64,000 nt of DNA from Flavobacterium sp. (GCF_028689845.1 NZ_JAQVCH010000013.1:1-64000); one strand, 5' to 3'; counted from the first letter of the stretch, positions 24,891-33,947 are shown. The notes: generated by a model not told the origin, from the letters alone. Numbers and translations: made by a program.

Positions 24891-26267
24891 ATGACGCTCA
24901 AAACCTATACACAAGAATTTGGTTATAATTTTCGGTTAGCTTATCCAATTATTATTGGAATGCTTGGGCATACGTTGGTTGGAATTGTAGATAACGCCAT
25001 GGTTGGACAACTCGGTCCGATTGAGTTAGCCGCGGTTTCATTAGGAAACAGTTTTGTGTTCATTGCCATGTCATTAGGCATCGGATTTTCTACTGCCATT
25101 ACTCCAATTGTGGCAGAAGCTGATGGCGAAAACTCGATTGAAAAAGGGCGTAATGCTTTTCATAACGGCTTGTTTTTATGTACGTTATTGGGTGTAATTT
25201 TATTTTTGTTAATCTTTTTTGCAAAGCCTTTAATCACTTTAATGGGTCAGCCAGAAGAGGTGGTTAATTTAGCAAAACCGTATTTAGATATCGTTGCTTT
25301 TTCGTTGATTCCACTCATTATGTTTCAAGCCTATAAGCAGTTTGCCGATGGTAAAAGTGAAACTAAATATTCGATGTGGGCAACCATTTTAGGAAATATC
25401 ATTAACATTATCATTAATTATTTTTTAATTTTCGGAATTGGTATTTTTCCAAAAATGGGCATCGTTGGAGCCGCAATTGGTACGATTGTTTCAAGAATTG
25501 TAATGTTGGCTTTTATGCATTATATGATGGTTAAAAAGCCAAAGTTCCATCCGTATTTTAAAAAATTCAGTTGGGCAGAAATACAAAAAAGTACCATTCA
25601 GAAAATCGTGAATTTAGGAACTCCTTCTGCTTTACAAATGTTTTTTGAAGTCGGTCTTTTTACGGGTGCCGTTTGGCTCAGTGGTATGATCGGAACAACC
25701 AGTCAAGCCGCCAATCAAATTGCGTTGAGTTTGGCTTCCTTAACCTTTATGTTTGCAATGGGTTTGAGTGTTGCTGCCATGATTCGGGTGGGCAACCAAA
25801 AAGGATTACGCGATTATAAAAAACTGCGAATTGTAGCTTTTTCTATCTTTTTATTGGCTATTCTTTTAGAGGTCGTTTTTGCTTCTATTTTTATACTATT
25901 TCATCAAATTTTACCGCTTCCCTTCTTAAATCTAGAGCAGTCGGTTCATTTACAAGAAAATTTAGAAGTGGTGGCTATTGCCTCTCAATTGTTGTTGGTA
26001 GCTTCTTTGTTTCAAATTTCTGATGGATTGCAAGTCGTTGTTTTAGGAGCGTTAAGAGGAATTCAAGACGTGAAAATCCCAATGTATATCACGTTTGTAG
26101 CCTATTGGATTATTGGTTTTCCCATCTCTATTTTTTTAGGACTATATACGCCATTAAAAGCGATGGGCGTTTGGATTGGACTCTTAGCTGGATTGACGGC
26201 AGCTGCTGTTTTTCTATTTTACCGATTCAATAAAATCACAAAGAAATTAATTATAGACAATCAATAA
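24891..26267 (+). CDS. MATE family efflux transporter (NorM-like)
   Basis: A 458-residue integral membrane protein with twelve hydrophobic segments in two homologous halves. 'YPIIIGMLGHTLVGIVDNAMVGQLGPIELAAVSLGNS' at the start is the characteristic MATE block of TM1-TM2, and 'LGTPSALQMFFEVGLFTGAVWLSGMIGTTSQAANQIALSL' is its counterpart in the second half. It exports cationic compounds in exchange for Na+ or H+; the substrate is unknown. A small soluble gene follows after 2 bases and is cotranscribed. Confidence 0.92.
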   Translation: MTLKTYTQEFGYNFRLAYPIIIGMLGHTLVGIVDNAMVGQLGPIELAAVSLGNSFVFIAMSLGIGFSTAITPIVAEADGENSIEKGRNAFHNGLFLCTLLGVILFLLIFFAKPLITLMGQPEEVVNLAKPYLDIVAFSLIPLIMFQAYKQFADGKSETKYSMWATILGNIINIIINYFLIFGIGIFPKMGIVGAAIGTIVSRIVMLAFMHYMMVKKPKFHPYFKKFSWAEIQKSTIQKIVNLGTPSALQMFFEVGLFTGAVWLSGMIGTTSQAANQIALSLASLTFMFAMGLSVAAMIRVGNQKGLRDYKKLRIVAFSIFLLAILLEVVFASIFILFHQILPLPFLNLEQSVHLQENLEVVAIASQLLLVASLFQISDGLQVVVLGALRGIQDVKIPMYITFVAYWIIGFPISIFLGLYTPLKAMGVWIGLLAGLTAAAVFLFYRFNKITKKLIIDNQ

Positions 26268-26269
26268 AT

Positions 26270-26707
26270 ATGGAAATTAAACCACAATTCGGACTAGATA
26301 AATTGCTTTTCGGAATGAAGCAAAAGCACATTGAAGCAATGTATGGGAAAGCGGATACTGAATTTAAAGATGAAGACGAGAATCAAATTTTAGTTTACAA
26401 TCAGTTAAAAGCTCGTTTGACTTTATATGCCGAAGAGGATTTTAGATTAGGTTATATCGTGCTTTCAAATCCAGAAGCAGAAATAAAAGGTCAAAAAATT
26501 ATAGGAAAAAATAGCACAGAAGCTAAAAAACTTGTTCAGAAAATGGGTCTGCAAACTTTTGAAGAAGAATCTTTTGACACCCTTACCAATTATTTTAATG
26601 AAGATTATTGGACAATTCTTCAAGCCGAATATGGCGAAATCGTAAAAATAGAAATCGGAGCCATTATCAAAAACCAAGATGAATTCGATTGGAAATTTCA
26701 AGCATAA
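26270..26707 (+). CDS. Hypothetical protein coupled to the MATE gene
   Basis: A 145-residue acidic soluble protein ('MEIKPQFGLDKLLFGMKQKHIEAMYGKADTEFKDEDENQILVYNQLKARLTLY'). 'FGLDKLLFGMKQKHIEAMYGKAD' looks like the opening motif of small BLIP/SmpA-like repeats in which a protein scores its own start with 'G.s...v...lG.P'. No function can be assigned. The start is 2 bases behind the MATE stop. Confidence 0.6.
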   Translation: MEIKPQFGLDKLLFGMKQKHIEAMYGKADTEFKDEDENQILVYNQLKARLTLYAEEDFRLGYIVLSNPEAEIKGQKIIGKNSTEAKKLVQKMGLQTFEEESFDTLTNYFNEDYWTILQAEYGEIVKIEIGAIIKNQDEFDWKFQA

Positions 26708-26745
26708 AAAAAGCACCAAGTGAACAAATTCGCTTGGTGCTTTTT
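26706..26745. terminator. Bidirectional terminator
   Basis: AAAAAAAGCACCAAG / CTTGGTGCTTTTT with a 12-base loop, between converging genes. Confidence 0.9.
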
Positions 26746-26761
26746 CTATTATGAACGCCGA

Positions 26762-27868
26762 TTACTCTGGCATTTTTTCTAACATTTCCACTTCAAATAT
26801 CAAATGTGCATTTGGCGGAATAACACCACCAGCCCCTGCTTCACCATATCCCAATGAAGGCGGAATAAACAATATAGCTTTATCGCCAAAGTTTAATTTA
26901 TCTAATCCTTCAATAAATCCAGGAATCATTCCACCTTTATTTCCATATTGAAATGGAATCGGCGTATAGGCTTTTGCATCTGCTCGCTGTTGATTGAATT
27001 TTCCAAACGCTTTAGAAACCTCTTCATAACTGCTGTCAAACAATTCTCCAGAATCAAAATATCCTGCATAATGAATGAACACTTGCGTGCCTTCTGTTGG
27101 TTTTACACCAGTTCCTTTGGTTGTGATTTTATAAGCTAAACCAGAAGGTAAAACGGTTGCATCTTTTTTGTTTTTAGCAAAATAAGCTGTTTTTTCGTCC
27201 ATTGCTTTTTTGTAAGGAGCTAAGGCTACTTTTTTCTTTTCTGCTTCTTCTGCCGCTCTTTTCTTTTGGTTTTCTTGTTCAACCGCTATTCGATCTTTAA
27301 AAACTTTTGGAGCGTCAAATTTCTTTGCCGCATCACCAATTCTAATAATCGTTACCTTATCCATCACATCATTTTGCACAATAGCATTCACTACGTCTTG
27401 TCCTTCTACTACTTTACCAAAAACAGTATGTTTTCCGTCTAAATGTGGCGTTGGCACGTGCGTGATAAAAAACTGTGAGCCATTTGTTCCAGCACCAGCA
27501 TTGGCCATGGATAAAATGCCAGGAGCATTGTGTTTTAAATCGGTAATTTCATCAGCAAACTTATACCCTGGGCCACCACTTCCGTTGCCAGAAGGATCTC
27601 CGCCTTGAATCATGAAATTTGCAATAACCCGATGAAATTTTAAACCGTCATAAAAGGGTTTTCCTTTTAAGGCTGCATCGGTAACTTCAGTATTGGTTCC
27701 TTCTGCTAAGGAAACGAAATTGGCTACTGTAATCGGTGTTTTTTCGTATTCTAATTTTAAAAGAATGTCGCCTTTGATGGTTTGAATTTTGGCATAAATT
27801 CCGTTTTCTGTTTGTGCAGTTGCCGACAAACTAACTAAGGCTAAAAAAAGATAAGTTATTTTTTTCAT
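26762..27868 (-). CDS. Periplasmic cyclophilin-FKBP fusion peptidyl-prolyl isomerase
   Basis: A 368-residue exported protein. Signal peptide '[19 protein letters not shown]' without a lipobox. Residues about 25-180 are a cyclophilin ('[35 protein letters not shown]', '[20 protein letters not shown]', '[11 protein letters not shown]'). A Lys/Glu-rich helical linker follows (about 190-240), then an FKBP domain ('[24 protein letters not shown]', '[50 protein letters not shown]'). The FKBP domain has an insertion of roughly 18 residues before 'IPGF'. Two isomerase folds in one chain suggest a periplasmic folding factor. Last of four genes behind nrnA. Confidence 0.92.
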   Translation of the reverse strand: MKKITYLFLALVSLSATAQTENGIYAKIQTIKGDILLKLEYEKTPITVANFVSLAEGTNTEVTDAALKGKPFYDGLKFHRVIANFMIQGGDPSGNGSGGPGYKFADEITDLKHNAPGILSMANAGAGTNGSQFFITHVPTPHLDGKHTVFGKVVEGQDVVNAIVQNDVMDKVTIIRIGDAAKKFDAPKVFKDRIAVEQENQKKRAAEEAEKKKVALAPYKKAMDEKTAYFAKNKKDATVLPSGLAYKITTKGTGVKPTEGTQVFIHYAGYFDSGELFDSSYEEVSKAFGKFNQQRADAKAYTPIPFQYGNKGGMIPGFIEGLDKLNFGDKAILFIPPSLGYGEAGAGGVIPPNAHLIFEVEMLEKMPE

Positions 27869-27878
27869 CTTGAAATTA

Positions 27879-29006
27879 TTAAGGTTGAGGTAATTTTTCT
27901 AGTAATTCTAATTCAAATATTAAATTGGCATTTGGTGGAATGACGGCTCCCGCACCCGCTTCGCCATAACCTAAAGAAGCAGGAATGAATAAAATGGCTT
28001 TATCGCCTAGATTCATTTTTTCTAAGCCTTCTAAAAATCCGGGAATCAAACCGGTTTTATTGCCATATTCAAATGGAAATGGGGTATAGGCTTTGGCATC
28101 AGCTCTGTTTTGGTCAAATTTTCCGAATGCTTTAGCCACTTCTTCATAACTGGTGTCAAAAAGTTCTCCGCCTTCAAAATAGCCCGCATAATGCACATAA
28201 ACCGTAGAGCCGACAGCTGGTTTTTTGCCGTTACCTTTTTCAAAAATGGTATATTCTAATCCTGTAGAAGATTTTTTTGCCACTTTCTTTTGTTCTTGAA
28301 AGAAGGATAATTTTTGAGTAATAACTTCTTTAAATTCAGTTAAAAAAGCTTCTTTTTTAAGGGCTTCTTCTGCTTCTGTTTTCTTTCTATTTTCCGCTTC
28401 AGTAATCAAACGGTCATTAAATACTTTAACTGCATTAAATTTCTTCGCTTTTTCGCCAATTCGTACAATTTTAACGTGCTCAATCACATCGTCTTTCACA
28501 ATGGCATTGACCACTTCTTGTCCTTCTTTTACTTTTCCAAAAACGGTGTGACGACCGTCTAAAAAGGGAGTTTCAACATGCGTAATAAAAAACTGTGAAC
28601 CATTTGTTCCAGGACCTGCATTGGCCATCGATAAAATACCAGGGCCATCATGTGATAAATCGGTAATTTCGTCCATGAAATTATAGCCAGGACCACCCGT
28701 TCCGTCGCCATTTGGATCACCACCCTGAATCATGAAATTGGCTTCCACACGATGAAATTTTAAACCATCATAAAAAGGAACTCCTTTTTTTGGTTCTAAA
28801 GTTACGTGTTGGTTTTTTCCTTCGGCTAATAAAATAAAATTAGCGACTGTAATTGGTGTTTTTTCATATTCTAGCGAAACGATTATTTCTCCTTTATTGG
28901 TTTTGATGATTCCGAAAATGCCATCGCCTAAGCGGTCATAATTTTCACCACAAGAAACAAAAAGTAAGCTAAAGAGACTCACAACGAGTAAGACAGATTT
29001 TTTCAT
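27879..29006 (-). CDS. Lipoprotein cyclophilin-FKBP fusion peptidyl-prolyl isomerase
   Basis: A 375-residue paralogue of the next gene downstream, with the same cyclophilin-linker-FKBP order and the same insertion in the FKBP domain ('[37 protein letters not shown]'). It differs in its export signal: '[21 protein letters not shown]' has a lipobox with Cys 20, so this copy is membrane-anchored. The start is at 29006; the ORF track start at 29048 would overlap gldI. A recent tandem duplication with change of location is the simplest reading. Confidence 0.9.
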   Translation of the reverse strand: MKKSVLLVVSLFSLLFVSCGENYDRLGDGIFGIIKTNKGEIIVSLEYEKTPITVANFILLAEGKNQHVTLEPKKGVPFYDGLKFHRVEANFMIQGGDPNGDGTGGPGYNFMDEITDLSHDGPGILSMANAGPGTNGSQFFITHVETPFLDGRHTVFGKVKEGQEVVNAIVKDDVIEHVKIVRIGEKAKKFNAVKVFNDRLITEAENRKKTEAEEALKKEAFLTEFKEVITQKLSFFQEQKKVAKKSSTGLEYTIFEKGNGKKPAVGSTVYVHYAGYFEGGELFDTSYEEVAKAFGKFDQNRADAKAYTPFPFEYGNKTGLIPGFLEGLEKMNLGDKAILFIPASLGYGEAGAGAVIPPNANLIFELELLEKLPQP

Positions 29007-29010
29007 TTTT

Positions 29011-29592
29011 TTAATTTTCAGTAATTTTAATTGGTTTTTGTAATTCATTTTCTTTTATAAAATCGGTTAAAGTAACAGTGCACCGAATAGGAATATTTGG
29101 GCCGATTCTATTCTTATCACCCAAATAGCCATAGGCAATGTGTGAGGGAAATAAAAAGGTTACTTTTTCATTTTTTCGCATTAGTTTGATTCCGTCTTGA
29201 ATGCCAAGCATGATTTCTTGTTTGTCAACTAAATAATCTTGCGGTCGCAATTCTAAAGCTGTATAAATAACATTTCCTTTTAAATCGTAAATTTCATAGT
29301 CAAAATAAGCCATATCTCCTCGTTTTGGCGTTAGGGTATCTTTTTCATTCCGAATATCGTAGGTGTACCAATAGCCTTTTTCAGAGCTATAAAACTTGTT
29401 TTGTGGCTGGCTTTTGATAATGGAATCAATTATTTTTTCTTCTTCAGAAATTAGTTTTTTATTTCGATTCACAGATTCTTTCATAAAACTCCCCGATGAC
29501 TTTTGAATAGGTCGTCGAGCTTCTGGTTCTTGACAACCAAAAACAAAAAGCAGGCCAAAGCATAAAAGGATTAAAAATAACTTCGCTTTCAT
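29011..29592 (-). CDS. gldI: Gliding motility lipoprotein GldI (FKBP-type isomerase)
   Basis: A 193-residue lipoprotein (lipobox 'FVFGCQEPE', Cys 20) with an FKBP-type domain at the C-terminus ('GDMAYFDYEIYDLKGNVIYT', 'IMLGIQDGIKLMRKNEKVTFLFPSHIAYGYLGDKNRIGPNIPIRCTVTL'). This is the pattern of GldI, needed for gliding in Flavobacterium johnsoniae and presumed to fold components of the motility/T9SS machinery. The gene abuts nrnA with no gap and is followed after 4 bases by two more isomerase genes. Confidence 0.88.
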   Translation of the reverse strand: MKAKLFLILLCFGLLFVFGCQEPEARRPIQKSSGSFMKESVNRNKKLISEEEKIIDSIIKSQPQNKFYSSEKGYWYTYDIRNEKDTLTPKRGDMAYFDYEIYDLKGNVIYTALELRPQDYLVDKQEIMLGIQDGIKLMRKNEKVTFLFPSHIAYGYLGDKNRIGPNIPIRCTVTLTDFIKENELQKPIKITEN

Positions 29593-30606
29593 TTAGAATT
29601 TTAAATTTGGATTATGTTGTACAACTTCTTCAAAAAACTGAATGGTTTCTTTCATTGATAAATAAGACTTTCCGCCGGCAGCATTTTTATGACCACCACC
29701 ATGAAAATAGGTTCTTGCCAATTGATTCACATCAAAATCGCCAATTGAACGAAGCGAAATCTTGATAATTCCTTCTTCCTTATTTTCAATAAAAATCGCG
29801 GTAAAGATAATACCTTTAATAGATAATCCATAGTTCACAATGCCTTCTGTATCGCCTTTTTTAAAGTGAAAACGGTCTAGTTCCGCTTGTGATAACGTAA
29901 TATAAGAGGTTTTATGATTTTTTAAAACCTTCATATTTTGTAAAGCACGACCTAGTAATTGTAGACTTTCGTAGGAACTATTGTTGAATAATGAGTTGTG
30001 AATTTGGCTATTCTCAACGCCTAAATCAATTAATTGTGCGACAATTCGATGTGTTTTTCCGGTTGTTTTCGGAAATTTAAAAGAGCCAGAATCGGTTACA
30101 ATGCCCGTATATAAACAAGTAGCAATGGTTTTGTCTACAAATGAACTATCGCCTAACGCTTCGATAAAATCAAAAATCATCTCGCAAGTAGAACCATATT
30201 GCGTATCCGAAAAAGTTACTGCGGCATAATTGGCTGGAGCTTCATGGTGATCGATTAAGATAAATGGCGTTTGAAGCGTGATGAGCTCTTGTTCCATTTC
30301 GCCTGTTCGATGAAACGCATTAAAATCTAAGGTGAAAATTAAATCGGCTTCTTCCAAAATCGCTTTTGAAGCAATTTTATCTCGTTCATACAATTTTACC
30401 GTATCGGCACCTGGCAACCAAGCCAAAAAATCTGGAAATTCATTTGGTGATAAAACCGTAGCGGCAATTCCTTTGTTTTTTAGATAATGATATAAACCTA
30501 AAGTAGAACCCATTGCGTCTCCATCGGGATTTCGGTGTGGAATAATTACTACTTTTTTGGCGATAGAAAGTAACTTTTTGGTCGTGCTAATTTGTGCTGC
30601 TGTCAT
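29593..30606 (-). CDS. nrnA: DHH-DHHA1 phosphoesterase (NrnA-like oligoribonuclease / pAp phosphatase)
   Basis: A 337-residue manganese phosphoesterase. DHH motifs: 'IPHRNPDGDAMGSTLGLY' (I), 'DLIFTLDFNAFHRTGEME' (II), 'FILIDHHEAPANY' (III) and 'TGIVTDSGSFKF' (IV); the C-terminal DHHA1 domain has 'RTYFHGGGHKNAAGGKSY'. It degrades nano-RNA to mononucleotides and dephosphorylates pAp. Directly upstream of gldI, so an RNA-turnover enzyme and the isomerases share a transcript. Confidence 0.92.
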   Translation of the reverse strand: MTAAQISTTKKLLSIAKKVVIIPHRNPDGDAMGSTLGLYHYLKNKGIAATVLSPNEFPDFLAWLPGADTVKLYERDKIASKAILEEADLIFTLDFNAFHRTGEMEQELITLQTPFILIDHHEAPANYAAVTFSDTQYGSTCEMIFDFIEALGDSSFVDKTIATCLYTGIVTDSGSFKFPKTTGKTHRIVAQLIDLGVENSQIHNSLFNNSSYESLQLLGRALQNMKVLKNHKTSYITLSQAELDRFHFKKGDTEGIVNYGLSIKGIIFTAIFIENKEEGIIKISLRSIGDFDVNQLARTYFHGGGHKNAAGGKSYLSMKETIQFFEEVVQHNPNLKF

Positions 30607-30641
30607 AGTTTGCGAAGTTACATTTTTTTAGTGAAAAGTTT

Positions 30642-31013
30642 TTATTTCGCTAAGAAAAGTCCGAACCAAACCGCTAAAAGTCCAATCAGAACACTCAAAC
30701 CAATATAAGTAAAAGCCAAGCCGAGCTGGTTGTTTTGAATAAGTTGGATGTTTTCAAATCCAAAAGTAGAGAAAGTTGTATAGCCACCACAAAATCCAGT
30801 GATGAATAAAAAGCGTAAATCGGTATTGGTCGCAAATAATTTATTAGAAAAACCAACCAATAAACCTATTAAAAAACAGCCAATTACATTCACAAAAAAA
30901 GTAGCAAGTGGAAACGAATTGGTATAAAATTTTTGAGTCAATAACGAAGTTCCATAACGAAAAACGCTACCTAATCCGCCACCTAAAAAAATAAAAAGAA
31001 ATGTTTTTAACAT
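30642..31013 (-). CDS. crcB: Fluoride exporter CrcB/Fluc
   Basis: A 123-residue protein with four membrane helices that forms dual-topology dimers exporting fluoride. Motifs: 'GGGLGSVFRYGTSLL' at the start, 'TFFVNVIGCFLIGLLVG' (TM2, with the conserved Asn) and 'FITGFCGGYTTFSTFGFE' (the Thr/Ser-Phe rail of TM3). The start is moved from 31088 to ATG 31013, which gives the normal family length. No fluoride riboswitch is recognisable, but a long hairpin lies directly upstream. Confidence 0.93.
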   Translation of the reverse strand: MLKTFLFIFLGGGLGSVFRYGTSLLTQKFYTNSFPLATFFVNVIGCFLIGLLVGFSNKLFATNTDLRFLFITGFCGGYTTFSTFGFENIQLIQNNQLGLAFTYIGLSVLIGLLAVWFGLFLAK

Positions 31014-31023
31014 GACCATCGAT

Positions 31024-31070
31024 TTAACGCACGTTCCAAAAGTAATAAATTTATTAGGAACAGGCGTTAA
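31024..31070. promoter_or_regulatory. Long inverted repeat in the crcB leader
   Basis: TTAACGCACGTTCC (31024-31037) and GGAACAGGCGTTAA (31057-31070) pair with 12 of 14 bases, and between them lies the perfect palindrome TAATAAATTTATTA (31043-31056). On the minus strand the inner part includes TACTTTTG, a possible -7 element. It begins 11 bases upstream of the crcB ATG and could be an operator or an RNA hairpin. Confidence 0.5.
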
Positions 31071-31306
31071 TGCAGTTACAATAATCAAAATTGTGAAGTA
31101 AAGCGAAATGCTAATTTAGAATAAGATTTTTGGTAACTGTTGTCGCAGAAATCGTTTTGATTGATTGCATGATACCTCAGAGCTACCAATTGATTTTTTA
31201 AACGCTGCTTTATTTCAATACCTTTTTAAGACTATTTTTTTTGTACGGTCCGCACGAAAGGATTTGTGTGAGAGCGGTGAAAAGGCAAAAACTTACTAAT
31301 AATTGA

Positions 31307-32101
31307 TTACTTTGCTGCATTCAAATAGTTGTCAAGCGGAACCAAGAGGTTATTGGATTTACTCATTTCGTCTGAAAGGGCTTGAGCTTCGGTAACCATA
31401 GCTGTAGTTAAACCACTAGTTGTAGAAATATTATTTTTTGCTAGATTTTCAGGAGAAGAATCCATTGTAGTCGACATCAGTAGAAGAGCGATTCCCGCCA
31501 CCTTGTTAACTTTTACACCTTGACCACGTATAAACAACATTCCTAGATTGCCAACGGCCATTCCGTCACCTTGAACAGAAGCCTTACGAAACCACTCATT
31601 CGCCTTTTTGAAATCAACTGTAGTGCCAATTCCATTTTCATAACATACGCCAAGATTAAATTGTGCAGCCGAATTTCCTTGTTTGGCAGATTCATTATAC
31701 CAATAAACTGCTTCCTTTGCGTTTTTATTAATCCCAAGACCTTGCTCATACATTAATCCAACATTGTACTGAGCGTAAATATGACCTTCTTTTGCCCCCG
31801 CCAAAAAATCTTTAAATGCCAATGGCATATTATTAACATCAGCAGCCTTAAGTCCAGACTCAAAATAGGCTATCCCTTTAGCGGAATTAGCGGCTACTTC
31901 TGGAGTAGAATTAACGACTTCTTCTTTAACCGGACTAGCAGTTTCTTCTACAACCGGACTAGTGGTTTCTTCTGGAAATGAATTAGAGACTTCTTCTTGA
32001 ACTGGACTAGCGGTTTCACTTTTACAGGATATTATTACGTGAAGACATGCACTTAGCAAAAGGATTCGAAATGTGAATAGTACTATTTTCAATGGTTTCA
32101 T
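31307..32101 (-). CDS. Sel1-repeat lipoprotein
   Basis: A 264-residue lipoprotein with lipobox 'HVIISCKSE' (Cys 26). A Pro/Glu/Val-rich spacer with repeats of 'ETTSPVVEETASPVKEEV' type (about 28-75) leads to three or more Sel1-like helical repeats ('AQYNVGLMYEQGLGINKNAKEAVYWYNESAKQGN', 'AQFNLGVCYENGIGTTVDFKKANEWFRKASVQGD', 'AVGNLGMLFIRGQGVKVNKVAGIALL'). Such repeats form protein-binding surfaces. The spacer is repetitive at the DNA level as well, so its length may vary between strains. No functional partner is evident nearby. Confidence 0.8.
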   Translation of the reverse strand: MKPLKIVLFTFRILLLSACLHVIISCKSETASPVQEEVSNSFPEETTSPVVEETASPVKEEVVNSTPEVAANSAKGIAYFESGLKAADVNNMPLAFKDFLAGAKEGHIYAQYNVGLMYEQGLGINKNAKEAVYWYNESAKQGNSAAQFNLGVCYENGIGTTVDFKKANEWFRKASVQGDGMAVGNLGMLFIRGQGVKVNKVAGIALLLMSTTMDSSPENLAKNNISTTSGLTTAMVTEAQALSDEMSKSNNLLVPLDNYLNAAK

Positions 32102-32329
32102 TTTTTATTTATTTTTAAAAGAGATTCTAATGATTAGTGAGAAACGAGCTTTGTGCTATTTTTTTGATTAGGGATAAGGCGTCTTTTTATTTGAAAATCA
32201 AAAATAGTATTTCTAAAACAAAATGAAGTTATAAGTGGTTTATTATTTTAAAATTCAGTGCTGAAAATAATGTCCTCAAACGAACATTGTCGTTAAGATA
32301 AGTATATTAAGTTACCGTTTTGTAATTCC

Positions 32330-32420
32330 GAAGAAGGACGAACCGAGCGATAGCGAACTGGCGAAATAATCTCCCTAATTTGCTGCTTTTTGAGGAGATT
32401 CCTATTCGTTGGGATGACAA
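32330..32420. repeat. Imperfect inverted-repeat element, REP/MITE-like
   Basis: The left arm TTGTAATTCCGAAGAAGGA ... AATCTCC matches the reverse complement of the right arm GGAGATTCCTATTCGTTGGGATGACAA (TTGTCATCCCAACGAATAGGAATCTCC). The phrase resembles the short 'TCATTCCGA..AAGGAATCTC' elements scattered between Bacteroidota genes. No coding capacity. Confidence 0.5.
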
Positions 32421-32670
32421 CAAAATCATACAAAACCACCTCAATCTGGTTTAAAAGTATGATAAACGGTATGCTTTATTCATTATCAATTATATAAATC
32501 CTTCCCTAAATTTAAACAAACCTCCCCAAACTATTTTATGGTTTTCCGTAAAACCAAAAACCAATTATCATTTCCCTAATTTCTCTCTTTTTAAGGTTAG
32601 AGCAAACCAATCCGCATAAATCCTCATAATCCGTGTTCCATCCAAAACCAATAATCAGCTAACAACTTTC

Positions 32671-32709
32671 AACTCATAACTCATAACTCATAATTCATAA
32701 CTCATAATT
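32671..32709. repeat. Heptamer tandem repeat (AACTCAT)n
   Basis: AACTCAT AACTCAT AACTCAT AATTCAT AACTCAT AATT: five consecutive 7-base units with a single variant base, followed by a partial unit. Confidence 0.8.
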
Positions 32710-32760
32710 AAAAAACCCCCCGGATTTATATGACAAAAACAAATTCGGTTTTCAATAAAT

Positions 32761-32793
32761 AAAAATAGCAACCCTAAACAAGTTGCTATTTTT
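32761..32793 (-). terminator. Terminator after the endonuclease gene
   Basis: AAAAATAGCAAC-CCTAAACAA-GTTGCTATTTTT, 12-bp perfect stem, 23 bases beyond the stop of the minus-strand nuclease gene. Confidence 0.85.
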
Positions 32794-32815
32794 AATTTCA
32801 GGTACTACCTAAAAC

Positions 32816-33916
32816 CTAATTTACAATTAGCTTTTTGGTAACCGATTGGTTATCAGCGGTTAGTTTAACAAAATAAAAACCACTTGCTAAATTATCTAAT
32901 ACATACGTTTGGTTTTGTGCTGTTGGTTTTTGAATCAATTGCATGACTTGTCCGTTCACGTTAATTAATTGAATTTCGTCAATTTCTATTTCAGAATTGA
33001 TATTGATTCTTCCTATATTTGACGGATTTGGATAAACGGAAACATTTGCAAAAATCTCAAAATTAGGAGCAGAAAGTACTTGTCCCCAAACCAATTGAAC
33101 ATATTCTGGATGGTCAATATATGGATTGCGATTTCCTTGGTATAAATAGGCTTTATCATTTCGATTAATTTCAAAATCACTCACCGGATCAAGATTATGC
33201 CATTGCCATAACATTTCTAAAAAAGCCAATTTAAACACTTGATTTTCGGTGCCATTATACATCGGAAAATCATAACCGTCCACTTGGGTTTCATAACGTG
33301 TGGCAAAATAAAACATGATTCGAGCAATGTCGCCTTTAAATTCGTTAATTGGTTCAAATGCATTTCCGCTATAGCCAGAAATAGATATTGAGCCTAATTT
33401 AGAGCCGTTCGTAGATGTCCAACTTGGATTGGGAACATTGGCAAAAGGAAAATTGCTACGGCGATTGTTTACGTAACCATCTGTAGGCGTAAGCTGATGA
33501 ATATCTCCAACCATAGGCATTTGCGAATTATAAGTGCTTTGTGGAACCATGTGTTCTCCATTAAAACAATCTGATTCTCCTTGGTAATTTCCGCATTTAT
33601 CGTTAGCATAATAGCTGTAATTATAAGCATCTGTAGCCGTTGGTTTTTCAGAATACATGTCTAAAACCGAACCATCATTTTCATAGTAATTATCTACATC
33701 GGTTGCTTTAAATCCTTTAACATCTGTAAAAAGAGTGTTATATGATTTTCCAACATGACCGTTGGTGATGATCGTCTTTAATTTTGTTTTTAACGTATAA
33801 CCAGTAAATCCAATGGCATTGTTGTAATAACCAGGAGGAATGGATTCAATAGTATTTTGATTTTGAGCAAAAAGCATGGTGGAGCAAAAAAGCAACACCC
33901 AGTAAAATTTAAGCAT
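32816..33916 (-). CDS. Secreted endonuclease I family nuclease with T9SS domain (copy 1)
   Basis: A 366-residue secreted nuclease. Signal peptide 'MLKFYWVLLFCSTMLFAQ'. The endonuclease I fold is shown by 'CFNGEHMVPQSTYNSQMPMVGDIHQLTPTDGYVNNRRSNFPF' (His metal/general-base region) and 'FKGDIARIMFYFATRYE', plus 'YQGNRNPYIDHPEYV'. The C-terminal 75 residues ('VSVYPNPSNIGRININSEIEIDEIQLINVNGQVMQ' ... 'SVTKKLIVN') are a type A T9SS sorting domain. It probably digests extracellular DNA or RNA for nutrient recovery. The next gene upstream is a paralogue 31 bases away. Confidence 0.9.
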   Translation of the reverse strand: MLKFYWVLLFCSTMLFAQNQNTIESIPPGYYNNAIGFTGYTLKTKLKTIITNGHVGKSYNTLFTDVKGFKATDVDNYYENDGSVLDMYSEKPTATDAYNYSYYANDKCGNYQGESDCFNGEHMVPQSTYNSQMPMVGDIHQLTPTDGYVNNRRSNFPFANVPNPSWTSTNGSKLGSISISGYSGNAFEPINEFKGDIARIMFYFATRYETQVDGYDFPMYNGTENQVFKLAFLEMLWQWHNLDPVSDFEINRNDKAYLYQGNRNPYIDHPEYVQLVWGQVLSAPNFEIFANVSVYPNPSNIGRININSEIEIDEIQLINVNGQVMQLIQKPTAQNQTYVLDNLASGFYFVKLTADNQSVTKKLIVN

Positions 33917-33947
33917 AATATGAATTTATAATTTTAAATAGATCGTT

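Larger units (their letters stand above)
32102..32815. other. 714-base gene-free region with repeats
   Basis: No ORF of convincing length on either strand. It contains an inverted-repeat element (32330-32420), a heptamer array (32671-32709) and a terminator (32761-32793), listed separately. The rest is AT-rich sequence with phrases typical of decayed intergenic repeats. Confidence 0.5.

Noticed and set aside
31014-31306. Fluoride riboswitch upstream of crcB
   Set aside because: I looked for GGNGATGG..GTTC..CC and the pseudoknot partners on the minus strand and did not find them. Only a simple long hairpin is present.
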